Shown here piece by piece: positions 33,589 to 41,560 of a stretch of 64,000 nucleotides of DNA. Below the pieces are notes generated by a model. It had not been told where the DNA came from. It searched no databases and was given only the letters and a program-made list of their open reading frames with translations. Made by a program: the position numbers and the translations under genes. The DNA is taken from contig JBFMDN010000014.1 in the NCBI GenBank assembly GCA_040753915.1, positions 1 through 64,000 of the forward strand, written 5' to 3'. How positions within the stretch are numbered: position 1 is the first letter of the stretch; each line of letters begins with the position of its first letter. This DNA is from JBFMDN01 sp040753915 (GTDB lineage: Bacteria; Desulfobacterota; Desulfomonilia; Desulfomonilales; Desulfomonilaceae).

Positions 33589-34269
33589 ATGATGAAGATG
33601 GAAACTGTAACCAAGACATACAATCATCGGGGCCCAGCGGTGACCGTTCTCAATAATGTGAATCTGGAAATTCCCCAAGGGGACTTTGTCTCCATCGTTG
33701 GCCCGAGCGGAAGCGGGAAAAGTACCCTCCTCCTCATGCTGGGGGGGATGCTCTCTCCTTCCCGCGGACGGGTGGAGATAGATGGTGAATCCCTGTACGA
33801 CCTCGCGCCGGACGAGAGAGCAACTGTGAGGCGAAAGAAAGTGGGATTTGTCTTTCAGACATTTAACCTCGTGCCCTATCTGTCGGCTGTGGAAAATGTG
33901 CAAATTCCACTGTTCCTCGCTGGACTCGGAGAGTCAGAGCAGCAAGAGCGAGCATCTTCGCTGCTTTCACGTCTTGGCCTTGGAGATAGACTGCAACACA
34001 AGCCGCTGGAATTGAGCGTGGGGCAACAGCAGAGAGTGGCACTGGCTCGCACGCTTGCCAACGACCCTCCCATAATTCTGGCAGATGAGCCCACCGGGAG
34101 CCTCGACCCGGAAACAAGTGCTCAGGTGATTGCCTTTCTTGAGCAAATGAATGAGGAGGGGCGAACCGTGGTAGTGGTGACTCACGACCCCAAGGTTGCT
34201 CAAAAAGCGAAACGCTCATTGAAACTGGATGGTGGAAAGATCTCGTTCGGGAACAGGGAGGTATCTTGA
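33589..34269 (+). CDS. ABC transporter ATPase, LolD/MacB type
   Basis: A 226-residue ATP-binding subunit. Walker A is GPSGSGKST, the Q loop FQTFNLVPYLS, the Walker B region LADEPTGSLD and the switch His in VTHDP. The signature motif reads LSVGQQQR instead of the usual LSGGQQQR. ATG 33589 immediately follows the FtsX-like permease gene, and its stop overlaps the start of a small lipoprotein gene. Together with the permease it should power a periplasmic or outer-membrane process related to the cluster. Confidence 0.9.
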   Translation: MMKMETVTKTYNHRGPAVTVLNNVNLEIPQGDFVSIVGPSGSGKSTLLLMLGGMLSPSRGRVEIDGESLYDLAPDERATVRRKKVGFVFQTFNLVPYLSAVENVQIPLFLAGLGESEQQERASSLLSRLGLGDRLQHKPLELSVGQQQRVALARTLANDPPIILADEPTGSLDPETSAQVIAFLEQMNEEGRTVVVVTHDPKVAQKAKRSLKLDGGKISFGNREVS

Positions 34270-34520
34270 AAAAGTCACGTATGATAGTACTCACGATGAT
34301 TATTTCTTCTGTTGCTCTGATCTCTTGTGGCATCCGGGGTGGAGCGCCCGGCGCGTGCGGGTGCTCAGGCGGGTCTTGCGGGAGCCAGCCCCAGTCATCA
34401 TTGGCTCCAGGGCCAGGTCCTTGGTCTCGGGAAAGGCCTGCGCTGAGTGCAGTGTCACCCACCGGAAGCGCCTTCGGTACCAGCACCGTTCGCGGCGCTC
34501 ATGCTACTCAGAAATACTAA
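34266..34520 (+). CDS. Small Cys-rich lipoprotein
   Basis: An 84-residue protein starting at TTG 34266 (after GGGAGGTATC), overlapping the ATPase stop codon by 4 bp. The signal ends in a lipobox (SVALISCG), giving a lipidated Cys. The first mature residues are glycine- and cysteine-rich (GGAPGACGCSGGSCGSQ), like a small thiol clamp. The rest is Pro/Ser-rich. It may be the lipid-anchored partner of the ABC pair or a metalloid-binding protein. A group II intron follows about 150 bp downstream. Confidence 0.65.
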   Translation: MKKSRMIVLTMIISSVALISCGIRGGAPGACGCSGGSCGSQPQSSLAPGPGPWSRERPALSAVSPTGSAFGTSTVRGAHATQKY

Positions 34521-34668
34521 TCATGACAATCAGTTGAACCCCGCCCATCGTGGGAGAAGCACACGGGCGGCAAGCGGCTGGGGTGAAGCCACCGGGAATC
34601 TCGCGAACGGCATCGGTGAGAAGGGAGGGACGGGACAGTCGCAGCGCCAGTCTGGAGACTGTGACTGG

Positions 34669-36588
34669 GTCGCGGTAGGGACATCAGTTGCCTGATGCCC
34701 CCCGCACAGATCCGTACGAGCGGGTTTCCCGCATACGGCTCCTACCTTGGGTGGATAGCGCAGAAACGCAAACAAGGATGAGGATGCAGAATACGGGCAC
34801 GAGGGAGCCAGTGATTCGCAGACGGACCAAACCGAGCCCAGGTGATGCGACGGCGATCTCCCCGGCGGCGCAGAGCATGAAACCACTGCCGAATCACTTG
34901 GGTCCGGAAGGAGGTAATGCTTGCTATATTGCCGGGGACGGCATGATAGTTCATGTAGCCTTGCACCACGCTGCGAAGCCAATGGGCCACGACGCCGACG
35001 CCGGCATGCATCTGACGTCTCAGTTGCGTTTTGACGGCTTGGAGGGTGGCCCGAAGGCGCTTGGTAATGGTCTTGCGCCTGACGGCGAAGCGTTTTCCAT
35101 CGCGGGTCCTACTGCAGATATGCGTAAAACCCAGGAAATCGAAGGTCTCCGGCTTGCCCTCTCCCAGTCGACGACGCTTCGGAGCCGCAGAGGGGCCGAA
35201 CTCGATCAAGCGCGTTTTATCCGGGTGAAGGGAAAGGCCGAAACATTCGAGACGCTCCCGGAGGTCTTCAAGGAAGCGTTCCGCCTCGCCGCGATGCTGG
35301 AATCCCAGGACAAAGTCATCGGCATAGCGGACGATGATCACATCGCCCCGTGCATGACGGCTTCGCCATTGTTGTGCCCACAGGTCCAGGACGTAATGAA
35401 GGTACACGTTGGCAAGCAGCGGAGAGATCACCGCCCCTTGGGGTGTGCCCACCGTGGTCACGGACCATGTTCCGGCCTCGGACACTCCTGCCTTGAGCCA
35501 CTTACGGATCAGGCGAAGCACCCGCTGGTCGGCGATCCGGTGCTCGATAAATCGGAGCAGCCATCCGTGGTCGATGGTATCGAAAAAGCCTCGGATGTCC
35601 GCATCGAGCACCCAGTTCACTTTCCTTTTGGTCAGGCCGACGTACAAGGCGTCCAGTCCATCATGAGGGCTGCGCCCAGGCCTGAATCCATAGGAAAAGC
35701 CGAGGAAGTCCGTCTCATAAACGGCGTTGAGGACTGTCACCACAGCGTGTTGGACGAGTTTGTCCTCCAAAGCGGCAATGCCCAGGGGTCGCATCCGGCC
35801 ATCGGGCTTGGGGATGTAAGTCCTCTTGGAGGGCTGCGCACGATAGCTCCCGCGATGAATTCTCTCATGCAGGTCGTGCAGCCGATCCATCAAGCCTTCC
35901 TCGTAGTCCTTCCAGGTCACGCCGTCGACGCCGGGGGCAGCTTGCCGCTGCAAGGCATGGAAACTATCCCGGAGCGCATCAACGGTTATGTGATGGAGTA
36001 GAGCTGTGAACCGCACATTGCGATCCTTCTTTGCAGCTTCTCGCACACCTCGCAGGCCGATCGACGTGGCGCTCCGGCTCTGCGTCCGGGCCGCGGCCGT
36101 CTGCAAGGTGTTCCCCTTGGTCGGTCCCCTTCCCTCCACCGCCTCCGCAGACGAGGTAGCACCGTCGTTGTTCGGCAGCTTCTCCGGTACTATGGGACCG
36201 TCCGACTTCCCGTCAGCGTGCATGTCGGACGTTCGGTTCTTAACCTTCTCCGACCGGCCCATCGCACCATCAGCGGTGGGCACTAACGGGACCTCCCGGT
36301 TCCCGTGCAAGGAGTTTCCACGCATACACAGGGTCTTCGACTCCGCAGGACTCGAACAGGACTCGCGAGTATCGTCATGCTCGATGTTGCCTTCCGCTTT
36401 GCTTAACAGCGTCGGCGTCCCGATTGAGTTGATTTCGGAGCTCAATGGCTGGTCTGCGTGTACCCCTGTCAACGCTTCGCCTGCCGCCTCGCGACGGCCT
36501 GCGCATGACTCGGGGCCGGTGTGGCTCGCTAGGCCTTCACCGTATGACTCTTTCATTCACAACTCCTTGCCGGTTTTGACCGGCGCAC
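34669..36588 (-). mobile_element. Group II intron with reverse transcriptase
   Basis: On the minus strand the intron begins at 36588 with GTGCGCC and continues through RNA domains I-III, an IV-encoded protein, domain V (34709-34741, GAGCCG stem with GAAA-type tip and an AGC at its base) and domain VI ending near CCCTACCGCGAC (34669-34675). Total about 1.92 kb. It sits in the intergenic space between the small lipoprotein gene and the arsR copy B gene, so it may separate two halves of one former operon. The 3' end is uncertain by about 6 nt. Confidence 0.85.
34742..36223 (-). CDS. ltrA: Group II intron-encoded reverse transcriptase/maturase
   Basis: The intron-encoded protein for splicing and retrotransposition. 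The reverse transcriptase domain has APGVDGVTW, the IPKPDGRMRPLGI block, FGFRPGRS-type motif (YGFRPGRSPHDGL) and the catalytic VRYADDFVLG. The maturase domain follows (FDFLGFTHICSR) and ends with WHARGPs-type C-terminus (LRRRGDRRRITWARFG). No HNH endonuclease domain is visible. The open frame extends back to 36556, but its first 110 codons read intron RNA domain I, so I place the start near ATG 36223. It appears intact. Confidence 0.85.
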   Translation of the reverse strand: MHADGKSDGPIVPEKLPNNDGATSSAEAVEGRGPTKGNTLQTAAARTQSRSATSIGLRGVREAAKKDRNVRFTALLHHITVDALRDSFHALQRQAAPGVDGVTWKDYEEGLMDRLHDLHERIHRGSYRAQPSKRTYIPKPDGRMRPLGIAALEDKLVQHAVVTVLNAVYETDFLGFSYGFRPGRSPHDGLDALYVGLTKRKVNWVLDADIRGFFDTIDHGWLLRFIEHRIADQRVLRLIRKWLKAGVSEAGTWSVTTVGTPQGAVISPLLANVYLHYVLDLWAQQWRSRHARGDVIIVRYADDFVLGFQHRGEAERFLEDLRERLECFGLSLHPDKTRLIEFGPSAAPKRRRLGEGKPETFDFLGFTHICSRTRDGKRFAVRRKTITKRLRATLQAVKTQLRRQMHAGVGVVAHWLRSVVQGYMNYHAVPGNIASITSFRTQVIRQWFHALRRRGDRRRITWARFGPSANHWLPRARILHPHPCLRFCAIHPR

Positions 36589-37032
36589 TAAGCATTCACT
36601 TATGGGCGGCGGACAGAACAAAATCGTCAATGATTTCTGCTAACCGATCCTCTCCTCCCACTCAAGAGTGAATGTTTACTGTGACCGCGTGGTTCTACTT
36701 GACAATTTTACGTAATCATAAAATACTAGTGTAGGGGTCTTGGCATGTGTCGACGCGTGCCCTATTTTTGGGCGGGTGACACGGAGACAACCAGGAGTCG
36801 CAGGGCTGTCGGTATCAGCTCAGAGATAGGGCGTGCAGCATCTTATGGCGAAAGGATGTTGACGGGGTGTCGAAGAATCGGTCATCGAGGGTGCTGGAGT
36901 ACCGATGCCCCCATACGGCCCCACGCCCCCAGGCAGGTGCCTGTGGGCTCCGTCCTCCGAATGCGGCGGATGGGGGTGGACCTGTTGCAAGCGTTTATCC
37001 TTAAGCTTTTCCAGGAAGAGGGAGACCGTACG
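36589..37032 (+). promoter_or_regulatory. Intergenic region with arsR copy B promoter
   Basis: About 440 bp. TTGACA (36699-36704) with AATACT 17 bp later (36722-36727) is the best promoter for the arsR gene at 37033 and leaves a long leader of about 300 nt. CATTCACT (36593-36600) and AGTGAATG (36667-36674) form an inverted repeat right at the intron boundary. A separate 12-bp palindrome, CACTCAAGAGTG, lies at 36659-36670. Confidence 0.5.
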
Positions 37033-37356
37033 ATGCTGCGCAGGAATGAAGAAGGGCTCAAGATCAAAGCCGAAGTTTTCAAGGCGATGGGCCACCCTAT
37101 TCGTCTCGGAATCATTGAATTGCTCCGGAATGGTGAACTGTGTGTTTGCGATATCGTGCAGCGAGTGGGAACGGGGATATCTAATGTATCCAAGCACCTG
37201 TCGATGCTCAAGAAGGCGGGGATTGTCGGAGATCGAAGAGACGGGCTCAGGATTATGTATCGCCTCGTAATGCCCTGCGCTTGCGATTTTTGTCGGTGTT
37301 TGGAAGGACAGGATCCCGATGATCTGAATGGGCATTCCAGGGTCATCGCTGTTTAG
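37033..37356 (+). CDS. ArsR-family metalloid-responsive repressor (copy B)
   Basis: A 107-residue paralogue of the protein at 20106, the same length and nearly identical through GLKIKAEVFKAMGHPIRLGI and the recognition helix (GTGISNVSKHLSMLKKAGIV). It keeps the CVC site (ELCVCDIV) and has additional cysteines at the C-terminus (MPCACDFCRCLEG). ATG 37033 follows GAAGAGGGAGA; the open frame begins much earlier but without protein character. It heads the second half of the cluster, in front of the type 2 ArsR, Fe-S protein and ACR3 genes. Confidence 0.87.
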   Translation: MLRRNEEGLKIKAEVFKAMGHPIRLGIIELLRNGELCVCDIVQRVGTGISNVSKHLSMLKKAGIVGDRRDGLRIMYRLVMPCACDFCRCLEGQDPDDLNGHSRVIAV

Positions 37357-37630
37357 CGGTTTGCTACTTGTGTCTGAGAACGACTCGGATTGGGATGCTG
37401 ACGAATGCCTGAAAGGAATTTTCATCAGATCAGGGGCTTCCAGTCACACTGCGATCCCCGTGCCCGTGAGGAGAGCCTTTTTGGAGTCGATCGGGGCATC
37501 GAGAATAATGGGCATCTGCTTGTGGCTGTTCCCGTAGCACTCTCGGATGTTCGGTGCAGGGTGCTCTCGTTCCTACAGTAACAGCGTGCCTGGATCACTG
37601 GCAGAATTTTTCCATTTGTCAAAGAAGACC
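37357..37630. other. Intergenic, nothing identified
   Basis: About 270 bp between the two regulator genes without a supported gene or RNA. The leaderless promoter of the next gene follows directly. Confidence 0.5.
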
Positions 37631-37665
37631 TTGACATACGGAACGATGTGTGCAAACATTTAAAC
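37631..37665 (+). promoter_or_regulatory. Promoter for a leaderless arsR-type gene
   Basis: TTGACA (37631-37636) begins 35 nt before ATG 37666, with an AT-rich -10 region around 37654-37659 and no Shine-Dalgarno sequence before the ATG. Two copies of AAACAT (37654 and 37662) span the start point. Confidence 0.55.
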
Positions 37666-38061
37666 ATGTCAATATACATCTCTGAAGAACTGGAACGATT
37701 TGCCGAGATATTCAAGGCCTTGGCCAGCCCCCACCGCCTTGGAATCTTTTTGCGTCTCATGTCGAACTGTCCTCCAGGAAAGACGTGTGAGTACGACGTG
37801 GAAATACGAGAGTGCGTAGGCGACGTGGGGAGAGACCTTGGAATCGCTCGCACCACAGTATCCCATCACGTCAAGGAGCTCCGAAGAGCGGGTCTTCTCA
37901 AGGTGGAGAGGCGCGGTCGTCACATCGAGTGCTGGCTTGGGTACGAAACAGTATGTGCGTTGATTGACTTGTTGTCCGGGCAAGTGAAGTTGGGGACCTT
38001 GTCCGAGGACACGGCATCCAAACAGGGGCATGAAATGTCCCAACGTGTGAGAAACGTCTGA
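37666..38061 (+). CDS. ArsR-type repressor with extra cysteines (type 2, copy B)
   Basis: A 131-residue paralogue of the protein at 31057, with the same inserted four-Cys-type segment (SNCPPGKTCEYDVEIRECVG), the recognition helix TTVSHHVKELRRAGLL and a trailing ECWLGYETVCAL. Both the promoter geometry and the lack of a ribosome site point to a leaderless message starting at ATG 37666. It directly precedes the Fe-S protein and ACR3 genes and is their most probable repressor. Confidence 0.83.
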   Translation: MSIYISEELERFAEIFKALASPHRLGIFLRLMSNCPPGKTCEYDVEIRECVGDVGRDLGIARTTVSHHVKELRRAGLLKVERRGRHIECWLGYETVCALIDLLSGQVKLGTLSEDTASKQGHEMSQRVRNV

Positions 38062-38079
38062 TAGAAATGGGGGGTTCTT

Positions 38080-38715
38080 ATGGTTGTTGAACAGGAGTTT
38101 GCTGAACTTTATCCCCTGACAGATGAGATCCTTATGGAGTATCTGTCGGACATCGATTGCGGCGACTGCGGGTTTTCTTCGTGCGTGGCCTTTGCCGAAG
38201 CTCTGATAGGCCGAAAAGCGAAGAGTACCCAGTGCACGGAGCTGGATCCAAAAATCGCTGCGGTCATGGAGGCTGTCTTGGGATTTGATTTACCCATTAT
38301 CCCTTACAATGTGATGATGGAAAGCTTTGAGCCCGGTCTGATCCGAATCAACAATCCGGATGAGTCTTCCCCGGTAATGGTCACGTGCAACTTCCAGGAA
38401 ACGGTCAAACTGCTCGAGAATATCTTGAGGACCGTAGGAGTGAAAGCTTTCTTGTTAAAGAGTGACACCAAGGGCTACAGCGTGGACAATGCCATTGAAG
38501 AAAAACGGTTCAGTCCATTCGAGATCATGAAGGTTATCACGGAATCGGAGGTGGGAACATCTGTATCTCATCGAGATCTCATTATTCCCGGTTTGGCCAG
38601 ACATTTGGCGCCCCAAATAAAGCAAACCTCGGGATGGAACGTGGTAGTCGGACCTGTGAGCGGCCTGGAAATTCCCCTTTTTCTCCTGCGGGAAGGTCTG
38701 GGCGGACTAGACTGA
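38080..38715 (+). CDS. Fe-S protein with CdhD/AcsC-like domain
   Basis: A 211-residue cytoplasmic protein. The N-terminal four-Cys site (DIDCGDCGFSSCVAFAEALIG, then TQCTEL) resembles the [4Fe-4S] domain of the gamma subunit of acetyl-CoA decarbonylase/synthase. The rest matches part of the corrinoid-protein fold (PVMVTCNFQETVKLLENIL, GYSVDNAIEEKRFSPFEIMK). It lacks most of the methyl-transfer domain, so it is a short relative and not the CO-metabolism enzyme. ATG 38080 is 18 bp past the type 2 arsR gene and the ACR3 gene follows. A role in methylarsenical chemistry or electron transfer can be suggested but is not shown. Confidence 0.72.
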   Translation: MVVEQEFAELYPLTDEILMEYLSDIDCGDCGFSSCVAFAEALIGRKAKSTQCTELDPKIAAVMEAVLGFDLPIIPYNVMMESFEPGLIRINNPDESSPVMVTCNFQETVKLLENILRTVGVKAFLLKSDTKGYSVDNAIEEKRFSPFEIMKVITESEVGTSVSHRDLIIPGLARHLAPQIKQTSGWNVVVGPVSGLEIPLFLLREGLGGLD

Positions 38716-38838
38716 TTGAGAAGGCATCCTTCCGAGGAGCTAGTCGCATGATCCGGCATTCGACGGAAGAAGTGCCGCGTAACGTGAGGAAGCCGTAGCG
38801 ACGGCGATGAAAGCAATACGCAAAGGAGTACGAACCCC

Positions 38839-39942
38839 ATGTCAGAAACTGAACACCTCATGAAAAAGCTCTCATTTCTCGACAGATACCTAACGCTATG
38901 GATTTTCCTCGCCATGGCGGTGGGTGTCGGGGCCGGACACTTTTGGCCGGGGGTAGAAGGCTTTGTTGGGTACTTCCAGGTTGGGACGACCAATGTGCCG
39001 ATCGCCTTGGGTCTAATCCTCATGATGTATCCTCCGCTGGCCAAAGTGAAGTACGAGGAATTGGGAGACGTATTTCGCGACTGGAAAGTCTTGGGCCTGT
39101 CTTTATTGCAGAATTGGATTGTGGGGCCCATTCTCATGTTTTTTCTCGCGATCGCGTTCCTTCACGGTTACCCCGAATATATGGTCGGACTGATTATGAT
39201 CGGGCTGGCTCGGTGCATTGCCATGGTGATCGTTTGGAACGAGCTGGCCAAGGGTGACACCGAATACGCAGCAGGTCTGGTGGCATTCAACAGCATTTTT
39301 CAGGTACTATTCTACAGCGTGTATGCCTGGTTCTTCATCACTATCCTCCCCCCGCTGTTCGGGCTCAGTGGAAGTATAGTCAAGGTTACCATGGGGCAGA
39401 TCGCTGAGAGCGTATTCATCTACTTGGGGATCCCCTTCCTCGCGGGAGTGATAACCCGGTTTGCCTTGATCAAAAGAATGGGTAAACCCTGGTACGAACA
39501 GAAGTTTATTCCGAAGATCAGTCCTATTACACTCATTGCGCTGCTATTCACTATCGTGGTCATGTTTAGCTTGAAGGGGAACTTAATCGTACAAATTCCG
39601 GTCGATGTCCTTCGTATTGCTGTCCCATTGCTCATTTACTTTGTTGTGATGTTCTTTGTGAGCTTCTGGATGTCCGCAAAAATCAGCGGCGACTACGGCA
39701 AATCGACAACACTGTCTTTCACCGCGGCGAGCAACAACTTTGAACTTGCCATCGCTGTGGCAGTGGCCGTATTCGGCATACACTCCGGGGCTGCCTTCGC
39801 AGCAGTAATAGGCCCGCTGGTAGAGGTGCCGGTCCTCATTCTTTTGGTTAATGTGGCCCTGTACTTCCAGAGACGTTTTTTTACGTGCGAAGTAGTGGAA
39901 ACCGATACGGGGATTCGGACGCGCACAGCGGTTTCACGGTGA
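38839..39942 (+). CDS. acr3: ACR3-family arsenite efflux permease
   Basis: A 367-residue inner-membrane carrier with ten predicted helices. It carries the family hallmarks: MYPPLAKVKYEEL after the second helix, the conserved Cys in LARCIAMVIVWNELAKGD, and TAASNNFELAIAVAVAVFG with the following GPLVEVPVLI. These proteins extrude As(III) using the proton gradient. ATG 38839 follows AAAGGAG. Two ArsR-type repressor genes precede it. No arsenate reductase gene is near, which fits an anaerobe exposed to arsenite or thioarsenite directly. Confidence 0.93.
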   Translation: MSETEHLMKKLSFLDRYLTLWIFLAMAVGVGAGHFWPGVEGFVGYFQVGTTNVPIALGLILMMYPPLAKVKYEELGDVFRDWKVLGLSLLQNWIVGPILMFFLAIAFLHGYPEYMVGLIMIGLARCIAMVIVWNELAKGDTEYAAGLVAFNSIFQVLFYSVYAWFFITILPPLFGLSGSIVKVTMGQIAESVFIYLGIPFLAGVITRFALIKRMGKPWYEQKFIPKISPITLIALLFTIVVMFSLKGNLIVQIPVDVLRIAVPLLIYFVVMFFVSFWMSAKISGDYGKSTTLSFTAASNNFELAIAVAVAVFGIHSGAAFAAVIGPLVEVPVLILLVNVALYFQRRFFTCEVVETDTGIRTRTAVSR

Positions 39943-40031
39943 GGGCAGGAATTGCGCCGTGGAGGCCGTCGGTGCGATGATCGCTTACCGAGACTGGATA
40001 TTTGAGGTCAGGCAGCTTCAAGAGGTTCGCG

Positions 40032-41450
40032 ATGGCCGTAGAAGACAAGCTTCGTTACTGGATTGAACGTTGTGCAGACTGCGATGTCTGCCGAACAATG
40101 CTGGAAGAAGGTTGCCAGATGTTTCCTGAGCTGTTCAGGCTCTGGGACAATGAACAGGAATCCGGTACGAGGATTACCACTCAGGAGATGAGACACCTGA
40201 TAGATCTCTGTAATCTTTGCGGCATCTGCCCCTGTCCCGAGGTCCCCACGTCCCTCATGGAAGCAAAGACCGAATTCGCGGCAAGAAATGGGTTGCCTCT
40301 TAGAATCAGAGCCATCGAAAGGGTTGAGCTTGTTGGACGATTCGCATGTGCAATGCCGGGAATCTCGAACTTCCTCTTGCAGAACTCTGTAACGAGCGGT
40401 CTCATAAAGGCAGCTCTCGGTATTCATAAAGACCGTAAATTGCCATCTTTTGGACAAGAGAGCTTCTCAGATTGGATGGAGAACGGAGTCGATTCCGTCC
40501 ACCAGAAAGGGGATGTCAAGCGCAAGGTTGCCTATTTTGCAGGCTGTAGCGCACAGTATTACGTCCCCGATGTGGGTAAGGCGGTGGTTAATGTTTTGCA
40601 GCGCAATGGCGTTGAGATTTTCCTGCCAGACCAGAAGTGCTGCGGCATGCCCCCTCTTCTTGAAGGAGATAGAGAACTGGCTCTTGAGCTTGCCCAGTTC
40701 AATCTGGACAGCCTCTCCCAAGCAGTAGAAGAGGGCTACGACATCGTCTGCTCGTGTCCAACGTGCGGATTTGCGCTGAAAAAGCTTTGGAAGCAAGGCG
40801 CCAATTATTCAGCGGAATTTCGGGCCGCTGCGGGATCGAGCGAGACTGACTGGGAAAACCTTCTTTCAACTCCTCTCGAACGGAGGACCGGCCAATGGTT
40901 CGCTAAATACGGCCATGAATACATTGTCCGGCCATTGAAGGATGAAGGGTACTTCTCGAGTCTCAATGGGCTCAAAAGAATGTCGGTGTCAGAGCATACG
41001 TACGATCTCGGTGAATACCTGAGAAATCTGCATAGATCCGGAGAGCTTGACGTGAGATTTGGAAATGTGGAGGCGCTTTCCGCATATTATCCTCCGTGCC
41101 ATCTCCGGGAACAGGAAATTGGGACTCCGTATGCCGACTTGCTGTCCTTGATTCCCGGGTTGCACGTGGATTCCATTGAGGGCCCTTTCTACTGCTGTGG
41201 TGCAGCCGGAATCATGGGCTTCAAACGCGACTTTCATGACGTATCAGTCAAAATGGCAGAGAAGTTGATCGAACGCATAAGGAGGATCCAGCCTGAAAAA
41301 CTCCTTACCGATTGCCTCGGTTGCCGGTACCAGTTCAACCATCTGACCCCGCATGAGGTATCTCATCCGATTGAGATCATCAAACAAGCATACGATAATT
41401 TCGGAGGAGAGGGCGTCGATGAGAACTTCGCGAGGAGGAGAGCTGTCTGA
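40032..41450 (+). CDS. (Fe-S)-binding protein with two CCG domains, GlpC/HdrB-like
   Basis: A 472-residue cytoplasmic protein. The N-terminal segment holds ferredoxin-like Cys groups (CADCDVCRTMLEEGC and CNLCGICPC). Two cysteine-rich CCG domains follow (AYFAGCSAQYYVPD, QKCCGMPPLLEGD, CSCPTCGFALK; then YYPPCHLREQ, FYCCGAAGIMG, DCLGCRYQF), the type of domain that binds a non-cubane or [4Fe-4S] cluster in HdrB and GlpC. It should shuttle electrons between carriers, quinone or disulfide. ATG 40032 follows AAGAGG. It lies between the ACR3 and radical SAM genes and may supply low-potential electrons to the latter. Confidence 0.8.
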   Translation: MAVEDKLRYWIERCADCDVCRTMLEEGCQMFPELFRLWDNEQESGTRITTQEMRHLIDLCNLCGICPCPEVPTSLMEAKTEFAARNGLPLRIRAIERVELVGRFACAMPGISNFLLQNSVTSGLIKAALGIHKDRKLPSFGQESFSDWMENGVDSVHQKGDVKRKVAYFAGCSAQYYVPDVGKAVVNVLQRNGVEIFLPDQKCCGMPPLLEGDRELALELAQFNLDSLSQAVEEGYDIVCSCPTCGFALKKLWKQGANYSAEFRAAAGSSETDWENLLSTPLERRTGQWFAKYGHEYIVRPLKDEGYFSSLNGLKRMSVSEHTYDLGEYLRNLHRSGELDVRFGNVEALSAYYPPCHLREQEIGTPYADLLSLIPGLHVDSIEGPFYCCGAAGIMGFKRDFHDVSVKMAEKLIERIRRIQPEKLLTDCLGCRYQFNHLTPHEVSHPIEIIKQAYDNFGGEGVDENFARRRAV

Positions 41451-41560
41451 CTAATGTAGGATTTGGTTAAACAGGAAACTAGTCCGGCCGGAAGGGTGCT
41501 CGCATCCGACCAACCATGACTAGAGGGAGTCGTTCTTCTCGAACGCAAAGGAGGATTGCC

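Noticed and set aside
36224..36556. N-terminal 111 codons of the intron reverse transcriptase frame
   Set aside because: This stretch is intron RNA domain I read as protein; the reverse transcriptase homology begins later.
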